Shown here one piece after another: positions 1 to 11,505 of a stretch of 64,000 nt of DNA. Made by a program: the position numbers and the translations under genes. The stretch covers positions 1,302,001-1,366,000 of the forward strand of contig JAUFSD010000017.1 of the NCBI GenBank assembly GCA_033030425.1, in the 5' to 3' direction. Numbering within the stretch: the first letter of the stretch is position 1; the number at the start of each line of letters is the position of its first letter. Below the pieces are notes generated by a model, which did no database searches, was not told where the DNA came from, and worked only from the letters and a program-made list of their open reading frames with translations. The DNA comes from Verpa conica. Taxonomy: Eukaryota > Ascomycota > Pezizomycetes > Pezizales > Morchellaceae.

Positions 1-361
1 CTGCTGTCTGGCCATTCTCGACAGCTTTGTCAAAGGTTGCTTTTGCTGCTTCTTTGGTTTGGATAACTCCCGTTATGACCTTTGTGTCGCCGATATGGCA
101 GACGAATGAAACGACACAGCAGTTCGCGTAGAGTGGGAATGTGTATCTGGCGTTGTCTATTGGTCGGTTTTTGGACGGGTTATGGAAGGTTTGGGTTAGG
201 GTCGTGCGTGTGGTCGTTGAGAGGATCTTGGCATTGAGATATACTGAGAGTAATGGTAAGTATACGGGTTGTGACCTATGGTAATAGGACTCGGTGGTAG
301 TGTCGCCGTGATGGAAATGAATCCCAGAAACCTGATCTGTGTAGGTGTAGGTGGTGCTCAT
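1..361 (-). CDS. VIT-domain protein, N-terminal 120 residues (cut by window edge)
   Basis: An ATG at 361 opens a frame that runs off the left edge without a stop. After about 30 variable residues (MSTTYTYTDQVSG...) comes a typical VIT (vault/inter-alpha-trypsin) domain: LPLLSVYLNAKILST, then a Q-x-F-x-N segment (TQTFHN), Y-x-FPL, a hydrophobic strand ending SFVCHIGD, a T-x-V-I-x-G-V segment and KEAAKATFDKAVENGQTA. In fungi this domain usually precedes a VWA domain in a cytoplasmic protein of roughly 800-1100 residues; that part would lie outside the window. No intron is needed in the visible part. Family assignment is strong; biological role in fungi is poorly known. No neighbour suggests a pathway. 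Confidence 0.82.
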   Translation of the reverse strand, partial: MSTTYTYTDQVSGIHFHHGDTTTESYYHRSQPVYLPLLSVYLNAKILSTTTRTTLTQTFHNPSKNRPIDNARYTFPLYANCCVVSFVCHIGDTKVITGVIQTKEAAKATFDKAVENGQTA

Positions 362-1765
362 TTTGGCGATTTAGTCTGATAGGTTGGAGTATGGACATAA
401 CCTGAGTTTAGGTTCTAGATATGCAATACTCAATTAGGTGATGAATAACGAGTAATGACTAGTCATATCCACTTTACCTTTCAGAGTAATATTGCAAATG
501 CCTAAACAGATGTACCTGGCATTCGATTTGTTAAGGGCATAATCGCATGTGTTCTAAGAATCTCAAAATCAGCACAAGAAAAGCCACACCACTCAGGACC
601 CACTCACAGCTCAACCTTGTCGTGAATGTTTATTCCAACAAAAAAAAACCCCTCAAGGAAAGACTCACTATTTAAGCCTATTGTTTCTGGGGGGTATGAA
701 AGGGGCAGTGTAAAGGCACATAAGAATCCAAGACGAAGATCTAATACTTCTACATAGCCGCGTATGCAAGGATTCTAGGCTTCAGCCTCACATCTGGTGA
801 TCCGACACTAGGCAACTGTCTTATCGATAAACTAAGCGCATAACCTCAAGAGGAAGTCATCAGGTATCACTCGAGAAGGCGGGGTAGGAATAGGCGCGGC
901 TTGAGGGCTAAAAGTGCACAGCAAAGCCAGTCACCCCAAGGCTTTTGTGTTACAAAATACTTACCGGCAAGGCTTAGATTATTATTGACCCTGCCCCGCA
1001 CACAAGGCTGAGCAAATAAGCGAATGGACTTTCGAGCTTATTCGTAAGCGATCTAATCAGAATAAATCTCCTTAGCAAGGCTTCGGGCTTCGGGTCCGAG
1101 GGATAGATATCGTTTTAAACTGAATATTAAAGTCTTCCTATTGCAGTGTTAGTACATATCCCGGCGCCGGGGGGGGAGGGATTTTTTTACTTCCAAACTC
1201 GGAGTGGGGGGTCTAATGTCTTGGTTGGCCCAAGCATAACTATTTTGCTAATCTCGTAGTGTGATTTCTACGTTATGGGAAACTCCATAAATTATTCCAG
1301 ATCTATCTCAATTTAACACTAAATGCTGGTACTGATACATTTTCTCCCATAACTTTCCAATAACACAAAGGAGAAACCCGGAATAACCAAAGAAAAAGAG
1401 GCTAATAAACGCCGTGTATAACTAACCGAAACCATAACAAAAACCTATAAAAAAGAAAGCCACCATATTTAAAAAAAAAAGGAAATTCGTTAAAAAAAGA
1501 AATATTAGAATACAACAGCCAAGAGGGAAAAAAAAGAAACCGCTTGGCTTAGTTACTGGATATATACGTGGCTACAAATTAACGAGAAATTGAAAGAACG
1601 ACTTATGAGATGTTATGAAAAAAGAGACATTAGTTGTGAGCTGATGTCTAAATAGTTTTTGAGCCTTCTGCGTTGTTATTACTCCGGAAGCCGATGACGA
1701 TAAAGCATGTAGCTGAAGCCGTATAGAGAAAGAATGAAGGAAATTTGTGTAAAAGGCAAAGTAGT
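362..1765. other. Intergenic, no gene seen
   Basis: About 1.4 kb between two minus-strand genes. It serves as the upstream region of the VIT gene and the 3' flank of the Ca2+/H+ exchanger. AT-rich patches (1370-1520) and a G8 run near 1170 are visible; no coding exon or RNA gene was recognised. Confidence 0.5.
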
Positions 1766-3639
1766 TTATCTCTTGCTATTGATATTCTGTGCCAAGGTAC
1801 CATCTTCGGGATAGAACCATGAGGCAAGACAGATGATGAGGTATAGCGCAACCAAAAGGTTTCCCTCGAGATAATTTGATTTCCCATCCTATATCAAACA
1901 TCAGCGTTAGAGGTCGGCTCGAGAAAAGAAATCTGGGGGGGGAGAACTGAAACTTACCTGAATCAAATAATTGACCAAAAGTACACTGACAAACAAAATC
2001 ATGACCTGGAAACCATCGAAATACAGCGTCATATCATCAATGCCCATAATCCACCCAAGAACAACAATGAACGGGATAACGAGCAATGCAATCTGCATGC
2101 TGCTCCCGACAGCAACACCAATACTCAGATCCATCTTATCCTTGACTGCAACCGTGACAGCTGTCGCATGCTCAGCCGCATTACCGACGATAGGGAGGAG
2201 GATCAAGCCGACAAAGACACGAGAGATCCCTGCGGTGGTGACAAGATGGTCGATAGAGTCGACCAAGCATTCTGCGCAGATAGCGACAAGGACGGTGGCC
2301 AAGACCAAGAGGATAATCGCAGCCCAGAGGGTTAGGTCAGGTTCTTCACGTTCCTCTTCGGGCTCTGGCCTTGGTTTACCCGTTATGATCGCATGGGAGG
2401 TGTTGGCGGAGGCTTCGACAAGTGTTTCAGCTGGGGGGCCGATCTTACTCCGCTTTTGTGTCTTTTCGGATGGGGCATTGTAGAGGGCGCTATGTGTCTT
2501 GAGCTGAAAGCCTAGGTAGGACCCATACACAAGGAGGAGGATAATGGATGTTCCACGAGAGAGCTGTGTGATACCGGCATCGCCAGCTGAAGATGCAAGG
2601 TGGAAAGCCGTCGGGACAATTAAACTACCAACTGCGAGGGCAAGGAGGGAGGAAGCAGTTTGCGCAACAGTTGTGTTGAAGTTTTGCTCTACGCGGTTAA
2701 AACCACCGGCAATAAAGGCCATTCCGAGAACAAGAAGCCTAAAGTAGACGTTGTTAGTGGGGCGTTCTTGAATATGATATACCAAGCATGGTGCGGGGGG
2801 AGGGGGAGTGTGGGTCTTACAAGTTACTCAAGATACTCCCAATAAGCGAGGTCTGGACAATAACAATTTCACCTTTAGTTAAAGCAATGATTGAAACAAT
2901 CAGTTCAACAGCGTTTCTAGTTCCTTGTAAGCTTACGACGTTCGGTAGATACAAGGGGGGGGGGGGGCAATATACCCAAAACTCGCGTTTAGCAAGCCTC
3001 CTAGCACTTCACCAAAGTAAAGAGCAATCTCTTCTGTCCCATAAGATAATAACGCAGCCAACGGGACAATAGCAATAAAATTCATCACGAAAACGATAGT
3101 CCTAATCGTAATCCCACGTTAACATCAAGGCTTAATCATTCATGATGGTGATGAACTTACGGGTCTACGCCAGCATAATGTGTAGCAATTCCAACTGGTG
3201 CGAATACGAGCAATACATTGATCCAGCTATTGAATAGTGCTGCTCTTATCTGTCCAGAGACGGTTTTGTGTGCCTTTTGCTCCTTCTCCGAATAATGGCT
3301 ATCTCGGTGTGTATCACTAGGTCTCAGTCCCTCCTCTAATGTTGTAGTACTTGTTCTCGCTGGTGATGTAGGTCTCTCAGTTGAGGCATCACTCAGACGA
3401 GGGGGAGCAGTCATAGTGTCTGTGGTATTTTTCATAGCTCTTTGACGACGGTACTGACGAATTCGACAGAATGGATTGAGGTTGTTGGTATCAGCAACAG
3501 CGGAGGCCGTTCTCTTAAGTTTGTCTAGAAGGAGGCACAAGATTAGTCTCGGGGCGAGAAGTTCCGTGTGACCAGCTAGAGCCTAGTAGGAAAGAGGCTG
3601 TGCTAGGCGATGAAGGGGGAGAGGGCCGGACATACGCAT
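1766..3639 (-). CDS. CAX-family vacuolar Ca2+/H+ exchanger, six exons
   Basis: Exchanges cytosolic Ca2+ for vacuolar H+; related to yeast Vcx1. Exons read by hand: 3639-3636 (ATGC), 3524-3161, 3101-2976, 2916-2821, 2738-1958, 1888-1766; the joined frame is 497 residues. After a polar N-terminal tail of about 100 residues come the CAX segments [15 protein letters not shown], then the c-1 repeat ([13 protein letters not shown]) near residue 164, the central acidic loop ([11 protein letters not shown]), the c-2 repeat ([16 protein letters not shown]) near residue 380, and the C-terminal [20 protein letters not shown]. Both repeats carry the G-N-A-x-E motif that binds Ca2+. Length is larger than Vcx1 (411) because of the long tail and loop. 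The four-base first exon is the least certain part; a downstream in-frame ATG (MKNTTDTM) is the alternative start. The third intron from the start contains a G13 run. Confidence 0.88.
2955..2967. repeat. G13 homopolymer inside an intron of the Ca2+/H+ exchanger
   Basis: Thirteen G on the plus strand (C on the coding strand), close to the donor of the intron between exons 3 and 4. It is not coding in the model; the length may be unstable in assemblies. Confidence 0.8.
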
Positions 3640-6600
3640 TTTAGACCCTTCTCGAATGCGACCAACTGGGATATTCTACAAACTATTTGAATTGATCGAG
3701 TGGACGCAGCAAATAAGTGATAAGAAGCAACAAAAGGTTGGCAGAATAATTGAGAAAGCAAGCAGGCAGGATAGGCAAGATAAAGGAAAGAAAATGTAGG
3801 GAACGGAGGATACTTTTTACACAAAAAAGATATGCTGTCTCAAGGTGAGCTAGAAACAGGGATATGCGGCAGAGGGGCCTGTTGCGTTCGAGTGCCCAGT
3901 TTTGGCCAAGTTCTGGGCAATGCTTGATTTTATTCTCCCCCCCTTTTGTGTGCCATGAGCGCTTTGAGTCCCCCCACTCGCCTACCCACTCAATTCCGTC
4001 ATTGGTTCGCGGGCAGCCACACCCACAGCTCCACCTGCCGGCCTGCCGTCCAGGCCCCAATAAATTATCCGCCTGGAAACCCAGCCGGTGAGGCTGAACC
4101 GTGGCGCAAACACAACGTCATTGTTGTTACCACGCGATATCTGCGATCCCCACCCGTTAGATCTTGCTTTCTATCCACCTCTTCCTCCGCAGAGATAGAT
4201 GATGATGATGATTGTGAGGCCATTACTTCATGCAGGGTATTATGGATGAACGAATTGAGTGGTCAAACCTATACCCACGTACCTGTATACTGGACGTCCC
4301 CTGTATTCCAGGTTTGCAACTACGACAACAACATCATACGGAAAAGGAAATCCCAACATGGCTGAAAAGGCAACAAATGAGTGGGAGTGGGAGTGGCATG
4401 CTTTGTTGGTGTAAGCCATCTAGGCTAGAAACCGTGCGAATACCGAAGGCGCAGAGGCCCCGGAGACCGTAAAACTAAAACGCCAAAAAAAACACTAGAA
4501 TTGTCACCTAATGGGTAAGAGCAATCGGATTCGCGCGCGCTATGGAGGGACTTTGCCTGTTCATCTCTCAGTAGCGGGGCGCTAACTGGGCTATCAATCA
4601 CGTGAGGTGTTAGAAATCCCCGCATCAGCTATCAGCAACGACACTAGGTATTCTTTAATAAGTCAGCCCTAGCTAGAGATGTTTAGAGAAATACTTTAAA
4701 CTACATGTATCGCTGTGATCGAGCGAGTAATTACTTATGAAACTTTTTGTGTCGAGACTCTCCCCCTCCCCCTAATTCGCCGCTATAGTTAATATAAATT
4801 CCAAATAACAAAAGCCGCGGCTGAAAAACGAAACATTGACACATCAACTTAATTTTTTCGGAGTTTCGGGATAACAAAAAAACCATAGCCATGATGTCCA
4901 GCCACACGAATCCTAACGTACGTTCAAGCTGGGTACAACCACCGTTCTAGAACCATCTCAACAAAAAATATATCTATCCCACTAGACCAGATGCGTATGC
5001 ACACGCGGCGGTAGTTATGCAGGAGTACGTACATTAGAGTAGGCAGAAAAACATTCGGGGAAAAAAATAAATAAATAATGCAAGTCTTAGGTAGGGGTAG
5101 TTTTTTTTTTTTTTGTCGGATACAATGACTTCTAGAAGATAAAGTATACCATCAATTGGTGAGAATAAAACCTTGAAAATTCGATGGTACTTCTTGGCAA
5201 CCGCGGGTGCATTTACCCCCCGGGGGGAGGATGAACTCACAGGGGATCACTCGTGCATGCACATCAATTCGTTCGGCTAGATACCCGGAATCCCCCGAGT
5301 GACTTACCGTGAAGATCTGCGCCTGGACCTGACGATTTTGGTCTACGGAGAACAACGTACCTTGCATGTATGAGATTTTTCAGGAACCCGCTCTTGCAGG
5401 TGATGGCTCTTGGCCACGTCGGAGTCTCAGCTGTCAAGGTCTGGTGCTAGAATTCCGATATTCCGAGTGACCGGTTGTGGTTCAGGAAGCCCGAACCAAT
5501 AGCTACGGCTTTAATGGGTATAGTTGACTGGCTGAGTAAGGTGATGAGTTGTATAACAGTGTGTAATGATTAATATCTTATTGTTTAACACAGCTAGTAT
5601 TGCACTGCTGTACTCTATAGTGGGGGCTGCATGGGCTGCCTCTAGAAGGCGGTACTTTTCGGATGTTCAAATCCCATCGAGAACTATGAAAAGAAACGTT
5701 TATAGCTTTATTGTTAGAGAATGTTTTAGCCCCTAGTTTATTTTCCTGTACGAGCGATCATCCGGACCCCATAGCTGATGGCAGGCTATATTATGCTGAA
5801 CCAATATACAGCGAGAACCAATGTTCTCCTGGTGGTCAAAGCAACAGAAGGCCTGTGCTTTAGCTAATTGGGCGGAACCGTTAGCTTCAGCGGTAAACTC
5901 GATGAACATCTGGAGACCTATTGACCAAAAGAACACCGTAGAATATTTTACTTTTAGCGACACCACCCTAGGATAAACGGCTAATCACGAAACTACGATG
6001 AGACGTGGCAGACAGCGATCAACGTCCGAGTCTTCCGTGCTTTAGTAGGGGTGTCCAAAGCTGAAAAGACGTACGAGATTAGCAAATCTATGCTGTGCTC
6101 GTATCTTACTGTATAATCCCGATATTATCACTAGGTTCTTTAGTTATTGGCAGGGTCTGTCATCTCGTAAAAAAAAGAAGTTGAATATTCGTGGGGTGCC
6201 GTAATTGGTCTAAGGGACAATCGCATTGTGTAGTTGCCGTGGTATGAATACCCCGCACCACGAAAGTATGGTGCTACTGTTAGGTATAATTGTCGAAGCT
6301 CTTTGAGGCCAAACTATTTGTGCTGCGTTGCCTGTCATCATCTACTAGATACGCGGCTCTAGGCGGTGAATATTCGGTGGCCGAGCTTTCCGTCCTTATA
6401 TAAGTTGTCTGAGATCTGTATCATCTCCGTACCCTAACCCAGTCCTAAGAAAACTCATGCTCGCCAGGGTGTAGGGGGTGATGGTGGTAGAATTTGTGTA
6501 CTTACTAGTGACACGCATAGTATTATTTGTGTTACTATTGGCTGCGCCTTAATATTCCAAATTTGCCGTGATAACTTATTGTTGCAGTTGCATATCTAGA

Positions 6601-7259
6601 GTCATTCCTTTAGAAGAGGTGTTGCGCAGTTCAGGTTGTGAGGCTGGTAAAGTCTTGGCATATCTGCAGTCAGCAAACGCGTCTTCCCCATAGCCCAAAG
6701 CTGAGTAATTAAAGTGTGGCTTGCATCTCTTCCAAGCCTTCTAGAATCCTGGAGGAAGGGATCAGCATTTATTCCGGTTTGGGGTAAGGCTCTTGCTTTA
6801 ACAAGGCTGAGACCAGCGATCGCAAACCTTTAGAGACATCGCAGTTCACTTTTGGCGATGATCTTCGCATTATGATCTTCGCTTTATATCTTTTTGGGAG
6901 TGATGACATCATCAAGCCCGGCCACAGCCTGTCGGAGGAATTATAACCGGCGTCGGGACAACTTACACGTTCACCGTGAACTTGTGGGAATGCTCTTTCC
7001 TCCGCCGGAGGAATTTTGAATTTGGAGTAATGAAGTATCATGGACCGTATGGGGGGGGATAGAGTTTTCAAATCTGAAATATAAAGATGATTACATGCAC
7101 TACATGGGAAAATAACATCAAGCTTTTGTTTCCAAGCCAAGCACCAAACAAAAAACTAGGAAACCTAACCCACGATACCGAATGAATGAATGAATGAATT
7201 TATCATTTAAGTACATACCCACGATACCGAGTGAATCAAGCAAATTTAAATTTCCAAAA
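3640..7259. other. Long intergenic region, no supported gene
   Basis: Divergent upstream region shared by the Ca2+/H+ exchanger (-) and the NAD(P)-binding gene (+). The stretch 3840-4200 is C/T-rich and probably 5' leader of the exchanger. A T14 run lies at 5101-5114. Open frames here (for example 3955-4365 plus and 6769-7140 minus) lack splice partners or family features, so none is called. Confidence 0.45.
7170..7234. repeat. GAAT microsatellite and short direct repeat upstream of a start codon
   Basis: Four to five units of (GAAT) at 7181-7200 are bracketed by two copies of CCCACGATACCGA (about 7170 and 7219). This duplication sits directly upstream of the chosen start at 7260 and is the reason the earlier in-frame ATG at 7194 was not used. 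Confidence 0.75.
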
Positions 7260-8084
7260 ATGAAGTGTGTTCTCCTCGGCGCAACTCGCGGCTGTGGTCT
7301 CGAGACCCTGCTCAACCTTGTCGAAAGAGGTCACTCCTGCTACGTCCTCGCCCGCAACGAAGCTGCCTTTGAAGAAACACTCTCTGAGCGAGGGATTGAG
7401 ATTAACCAGAGAAACCTTATAACCATTGTCAAAGGCGACGCATTTGAAGAAAAGGATATCGAGAATCTTTCTACCACCGCGGGGGATGGTGTTGAATTTG
7501 TACTCTTTAGCATCGGTATGTCTCTAATTAAGACCCACTAGTTACAATATCACTAATAAAACAAATTTATAGGTGGCAAGCCAACTTTCAAAAACCCCCT
7601 CTCCCCCAAACTCGAACCTCCTCAGATCTGTACCCGTACAATCGGCACCTTCCTCTTGGTATTTACTCGCCTCTATCCTAATATCGCAACCCAACCTCGT
7701 CTGGTTGTCATCTCTTCAAATGGTCTCGGCACTCAGGGTTATAAAGACCTTCCATGCACATTAAAGCCCCTCTACGGCTGGCTCCTCAAAGAACCTCATG
7801 AAGATAAGGAGGAGATGGAAAGGCAGCTCAATTCATATGCTGGGATTCAGCATGCTGACTTCAACCCGACTCCTCGAGATGGCGAGGAGAAGAAGCTGGG
7901 CGATGTGGTGATTGTAAGGCCGAGCTTTTTGGTGGACGGGCCGGCGAAAAAGAAGTATAGGACTGGTGAGAGGTTGGAGAATGCGTGGACTATACAAAGG
8001 TCGGACATTGGGTATTTTATTGCGGAGGAGTGTGTGCCGGGTGCTGATGAATGGAGAAATAAGGGTGTTATTGTGTCGAACTGA
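7260..8084 (+). CDS. NAD(P)-binding Rossmann-fold protein (atypical SDR / NAD(P)H-binding type), two exons
   Basis: Exons 7260-7515 and 7573-8084 give 255 residues. The N-terminus MKCVLLGATRGCGLETL is a beta-strand followed by the dinucleotide motif G-A-T-R-G-x-G, as in atypical short-chain dehydrogenases (NAD(P)H-binding/NmrA-like, anthrone oxygenase-like relatives). Later landmarks fit: RGHSCYVLAR after the first helix, KGDAFEEKDI (the GD-x2-D/E acidic position), FVLFSIGGKP, RLVVISSNGLG and VVIVRPSFLVDGPA, the last being the typical strand before the substrate region. The intron uses GTATGT...TTTATAG and splits a Gly codon. Start chosen at 7260 because the Rossmann strand normally begins at residue 2; 22 extra upstream residues are low-complexity. 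Probably cytosolic; substrate unknown. Confidence 0.85.
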
Positions 8085-8736
8085 GAGTACGGTAGAGTAC
8101 ACTCGCTATATAAAGATATGGTATGGAGCCCCGTCCATATTCTTATAGAATGAGTGTACTTTATTGTCGTTTGTTTTAAAGGGTTTGGTAGCGTTTTCGG
8201 TTTTTCTAGATATGATTTTTTGGGGTTTGCGTATTCTTTGTCAATTCTTTGGCGCTTCTGATTTCTTTTGTTACGGTTTTTAGTCTTCGAATATAGTATA
8301 ATTTTTTAAATTTGCTTTAAAATGGTATTAAAAGATTATTTCTGGAGAACCAGCGCTGTGCTATAATTGCTGCTATCAGTGTTTCGTTTATAAGTAGGTT
8401 ATGATAAAATCGATCTAAGGGCTAGGGATTCTGCATGAATTCTCACTCGCATTACAACCACATCTCTAATCCAACCAAAATTTGTTCCAGCCCTGTTTAT
8501 CCACAACACCCAGGTAGCACTTCGAATTCGAGAATAACAAAGTGCTAGAGGGGAATGTGGGCTGTTGTGCAAATTTTCTTTATAAGATGTAATCGGGGGC
8601 TCGTCTTACGGGGGTAATTGTGCGGGGATTGTTACGGGGATTATCACGGGGATCTGCATGATGGGCCTACTGAGGCGGAAAGAAAAGAAAAAGTGGGGTT
8701 AAGGCTTAGAGGTCTCTCATTGTGGGGGAGGGTTCA
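8085..8736. other. Intergenic 3' flank
   Basis: Downstream flank of the NAD(P)-binding gene. T-rich after 8160; nothing further recognised. Confidence 0.45.
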
Positions 8737-9012
8737 CTAATAGAGAGTGGGTATAGTTCTTCGGCTGTAAATATGCTTTAGTAGTAGTGATTCGAGGGGA
8801 ATGATGCTCTTGAGGGTGTGGAATTTAGATAGATCAACGATTTGATGGCGAGAGTATGGGTGTATGACTTGGAAAACTGTGTTAAAATATTGAGGAACGG
8901 GTAAAAATCTGTCAGAAGAGAGCTTTATTGAGGGGGTGAATGTTGGAAACTGGATCACACGGAGGGAATATTTTTTGGAGGGAAGTACGGCTCTTCCTAT
9001 GGGTAGTATCAT
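8737..9012 (-). CDS. Small hypothetical protein, 91 residues (doubtful)
   Basis: An ATG-initiated frame, MILPIGRAVLPSKKYSLRV..., of ordinary amino-acid composition with no low complexity, ending RRTIPTLY. No domain recognised and no splice partner seen. It lies on the same strand as the orphan exon at 9281-9405 and could be a relic of the same decayed gene, but the frames were not joined. It may also be chance. Confidence 0.28.
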   Translation of the reverse strand: MILPIGRAVLPSKKYSLRVIQFPTFTPSIKLSSDRFLPVPQYFNTVFQVIHPYSRHQIVDLSKFHTLKSIIPLESLLLKHIYSRRTIPTLY

Positions 9013-9280
9013 TTCTACAGTGCTAATTATGCCAGTGTCTGTGGAGAATTTACCTCCCTTACTTCATGTTATTATTCATAGCTTGCCATAAACCTAAGAG
9101 TGTGTTTGAGTACGAAAGATACAGCATGATACGGGCGAAAAGAGCTAACGGTCTCGGCGTCTAATGAAGGAGCAGAGAGGATATCTGTAGAGGTTCTATG
9201 GGGTCATTCAAGCTTCTACAAAGATCTTACTTTGAGCTTTCTATTAATAACATATCATTATATAGTTTAGAGTATTCATT

Positions 9281-9405
9281 CTAGAAGTTGTTGGGTGGTG
9301 GAGGGGGGTAGGGCTTGGAGGGCGCAGTCACAGGAGCTCCACCCACAGCATAAAGGACCTGACCAAGGACAGTGTTATTGGCATTAAATCCTTGTACACT
9401 TCCCC
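9281..9405 (-). pseudogene. Orphan terminal exon of a minus-strand gene
   Basis: Reading leftwards from a TTAG acceptor at 9407-9406, the frame encodes about 40 residues including GFNANNTVLGQVLYAVGG and ends PSKPYPPPPPNNF then TAG at 9281. The sequence is clearly protein-like with a Pro-rich tail, but an in-frame stop lies just upstream and no first exon with an ATG was found before the divergent gene starting at 9557. It is either the last exon of a gene whose start I could not find or a leftover fragment. No family recognised. Confidence 0.35.
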
Positions 9406-9556
9406 CTAACTAGTCACTTAAGTATACCTGATCTGTAAGTATCCTTGTATCCTACCTCAGACACAGCTACCAATTAATCTGTATAGTTTCAATCAATTCC
9501 TAAGATTATTTTCAGGGAGTATCCCTATTGGTCCTATGATTGCCTCGAAGGGTATT

Positions 9557-10433
9557 ATGGATATTGATGGAGTATCTCCCACTGGTAGTGTCGCTGGAGA
9601 CATGAAATTGTGAGTGGCGTCTAAAAAAGGCTGAATAAACTTGAGGTAATCCAACTAACCACCATGAACTCAATAGATCTTCAGTTTCCAACAGTGTCAG
9701 TGAACTCGAAACCAGTAAGCAGACTATCGACAAAAGCCTTCACCAAAGCCACGAACTGTCCTCCTTGGATGAGCGTCAAGACCAGCCTCTTTATGTCTAC
9801 ACCGTTAATCCAACCTCCGCATCCCGAATTACTCTCTACCACTTCCAAACAATCATCAACGGCCTCATAAGCGCGTTTGGGCCTGAGTGTTTGCTCCCCA
9901 ACAGCCCCATCACCCCAGAGATACTCAACGCTGTCCAGCACCTCACCTACAAACCCCAAACCACCCAGCACCTCAAGCGCGAAGCCCGTCTCTCCCACGA
10001 ATGGTACGAAGAGCTTCTTTGGGGCGAGTTCCGTCTTGAACGCGATGCACGAACCAAAGCACTACAGAGATGGTCCGGTTACTTCAACGGGTTCCTGTTC
10101 GCTGCCGCCAGTCAATCGATCCAGCTCATGGTCATCAAGAACTCCTGGGAATCCCCAATCAAGGTGTTTAGTGCCGACTCGAAAGCCAGTTGGGTGCTCT
10201 ACCAGCTGCACCATCATCGTCATGAGATCTATACGCTCCAGGTTCCGATGACGCTTAGGCGTTGGTTGGAGTTCATGGTCTTTGGAAAGACTCTTGGCTT
10301 GCAGGGGTTGATGGAGTTGATTAGGGATGAGTACGGCGTGTGTACTGGGTTTTTCTGGCAGGATAGAGCTGGGCACAGGAGGTACTTCAGGAGGAATACT
10401 ATTTTTTACGATGGTCAGTTTGGTTATATGTAG
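9557..10433 (+). CDS. Uncharacterised protein, two exons, 269 residues
   Basis: Exon 1 9557-9609 (MDIDGVSPTGSVAGDMK), intron 9610-9676 (GTGAGT...CAATAG), exon 2 9677-10433. An in-frame ATG at 9536 would add seven residues. The first 45 residues are Ser/Thr-rich and polar; from about residue 50 the protein is globular, with YVYTVNP, a helical part WYEELLWGEFRLERDARTK, GYFNGFLFAAASQSIQLM and a C-terminal block rich in aromatic residues ending RRNTIFYDGQFGYM. I do not recognise the family. Phase across the intron is exact and the second exon is long and open, so the gene itself is well supported. Confidence 0.68.
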
Positions 10434-11505
10434 GGTCTGTCGGCTGTATTGGGATTAGGGTGTTCTTATGCTGTGTTTTGTATCTGTGTAGGAGTAAAAA
10501 GGCCCCATACTTCGTTGCTCTATGTATGTAAACCATAGTGAGAATTATACTAAAGAGGGTTTAGGGAGTATCTGGCGTGATACCCTATTCTCTGCGTATA
10601 AATCTTGGAACAGTATTATTTTCGTTGGTGGTAAACACGAAGCTGAGGGGAATATTGGTATACAGCCCTAAAGACAGAAGTCTCATTTAGAGATAAATCT
10701 CTGTGTTTGAGGGCGTATGTGCTATAAACAGTGAATTATCTAATTCTGCATCATTAAATATCACTCGAATTTCCATTTTAGCGGCTATGTGGTAAGATAG
10801 AGGGCAGCTCACTTTGGAGAGTGCTCTCATAGTAGATATTTACATATGTGCTCATGGAGGCGAACCCTCCTACATAGTAGACCTAAAAACCTGCTTCTAC
10901 CGGCACAATACGTATTCGATACCAATAATACAACAGCGGTTGCAGAAGTCTACACACGAACCAGGAGAAATTAGCGCAAGAACTCAGTGCTAGTGATGAC
11001 GCTAAATCTCTTGTATTTTCGTAGTCCTGTGTTAATGAGGCATCGGCTGCTATTATTTATATTCGAATGCAGTCCTGGACACGTATTTCATTGAGAAAGA
11101 AACCTACAGCCAGGTTCGGGGGATTGGCCAAAGTAATAGCAATTCTATGACTTGGCTGGAATAAATTAGCTAGAATTCTATCTGTGGTTACTAATTACGG
11201 GTTAGAGCCGTCTATATTACTCTGGCATACTCTAGCATAGTCGTTCGTAGATTACTCTAGCATATGTTAATACTCGTTCGCGGATAGGCTAATTAGACTG
11301 GCACCGTTCATGGGCGGGGGAGCTCGCAAATAGACTGAAGAGCATATAATTAAAGAAAAGACAGTAAAAGATCACATAGGAATTTACTTATTAATTGTAA
11401 CATCTCTTTGGCTACCCACAAAATACCCCTAGAAATACAAATATAAATCCTCTAAAAGCTTTCTAATATATTTCGGGGAACATCTAGAACTATCACAAGC
11501 CACAT
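10434..11505. other. Intergenic between convergent genes, no gene seen
   Basis: Shared 3' flank of the genes ending at 10433 (+) and 11506 (-). AT-rich, full of stops in all frames; no repeats of note recognised. Confidence 0.5.

Noticed and set aside
3955..4365. ATG frame of 136 residues on the plus strand
   Set aside because: It lies in the C/T-rich upstream region of the Ca2+/H+ exchanger, is rich in Pro/Ser/His as expected for such DNA, and contains an Asp5 run from a GAT microsatellite; no family feature.
6769..7140. Minus-strand frame of 123 residues with a good internal GTAAGT
   Set aside because: Could hold a small exon (IPPAEERAFPQVHGER) but no acceptor or partner exon gave a consistent protein.
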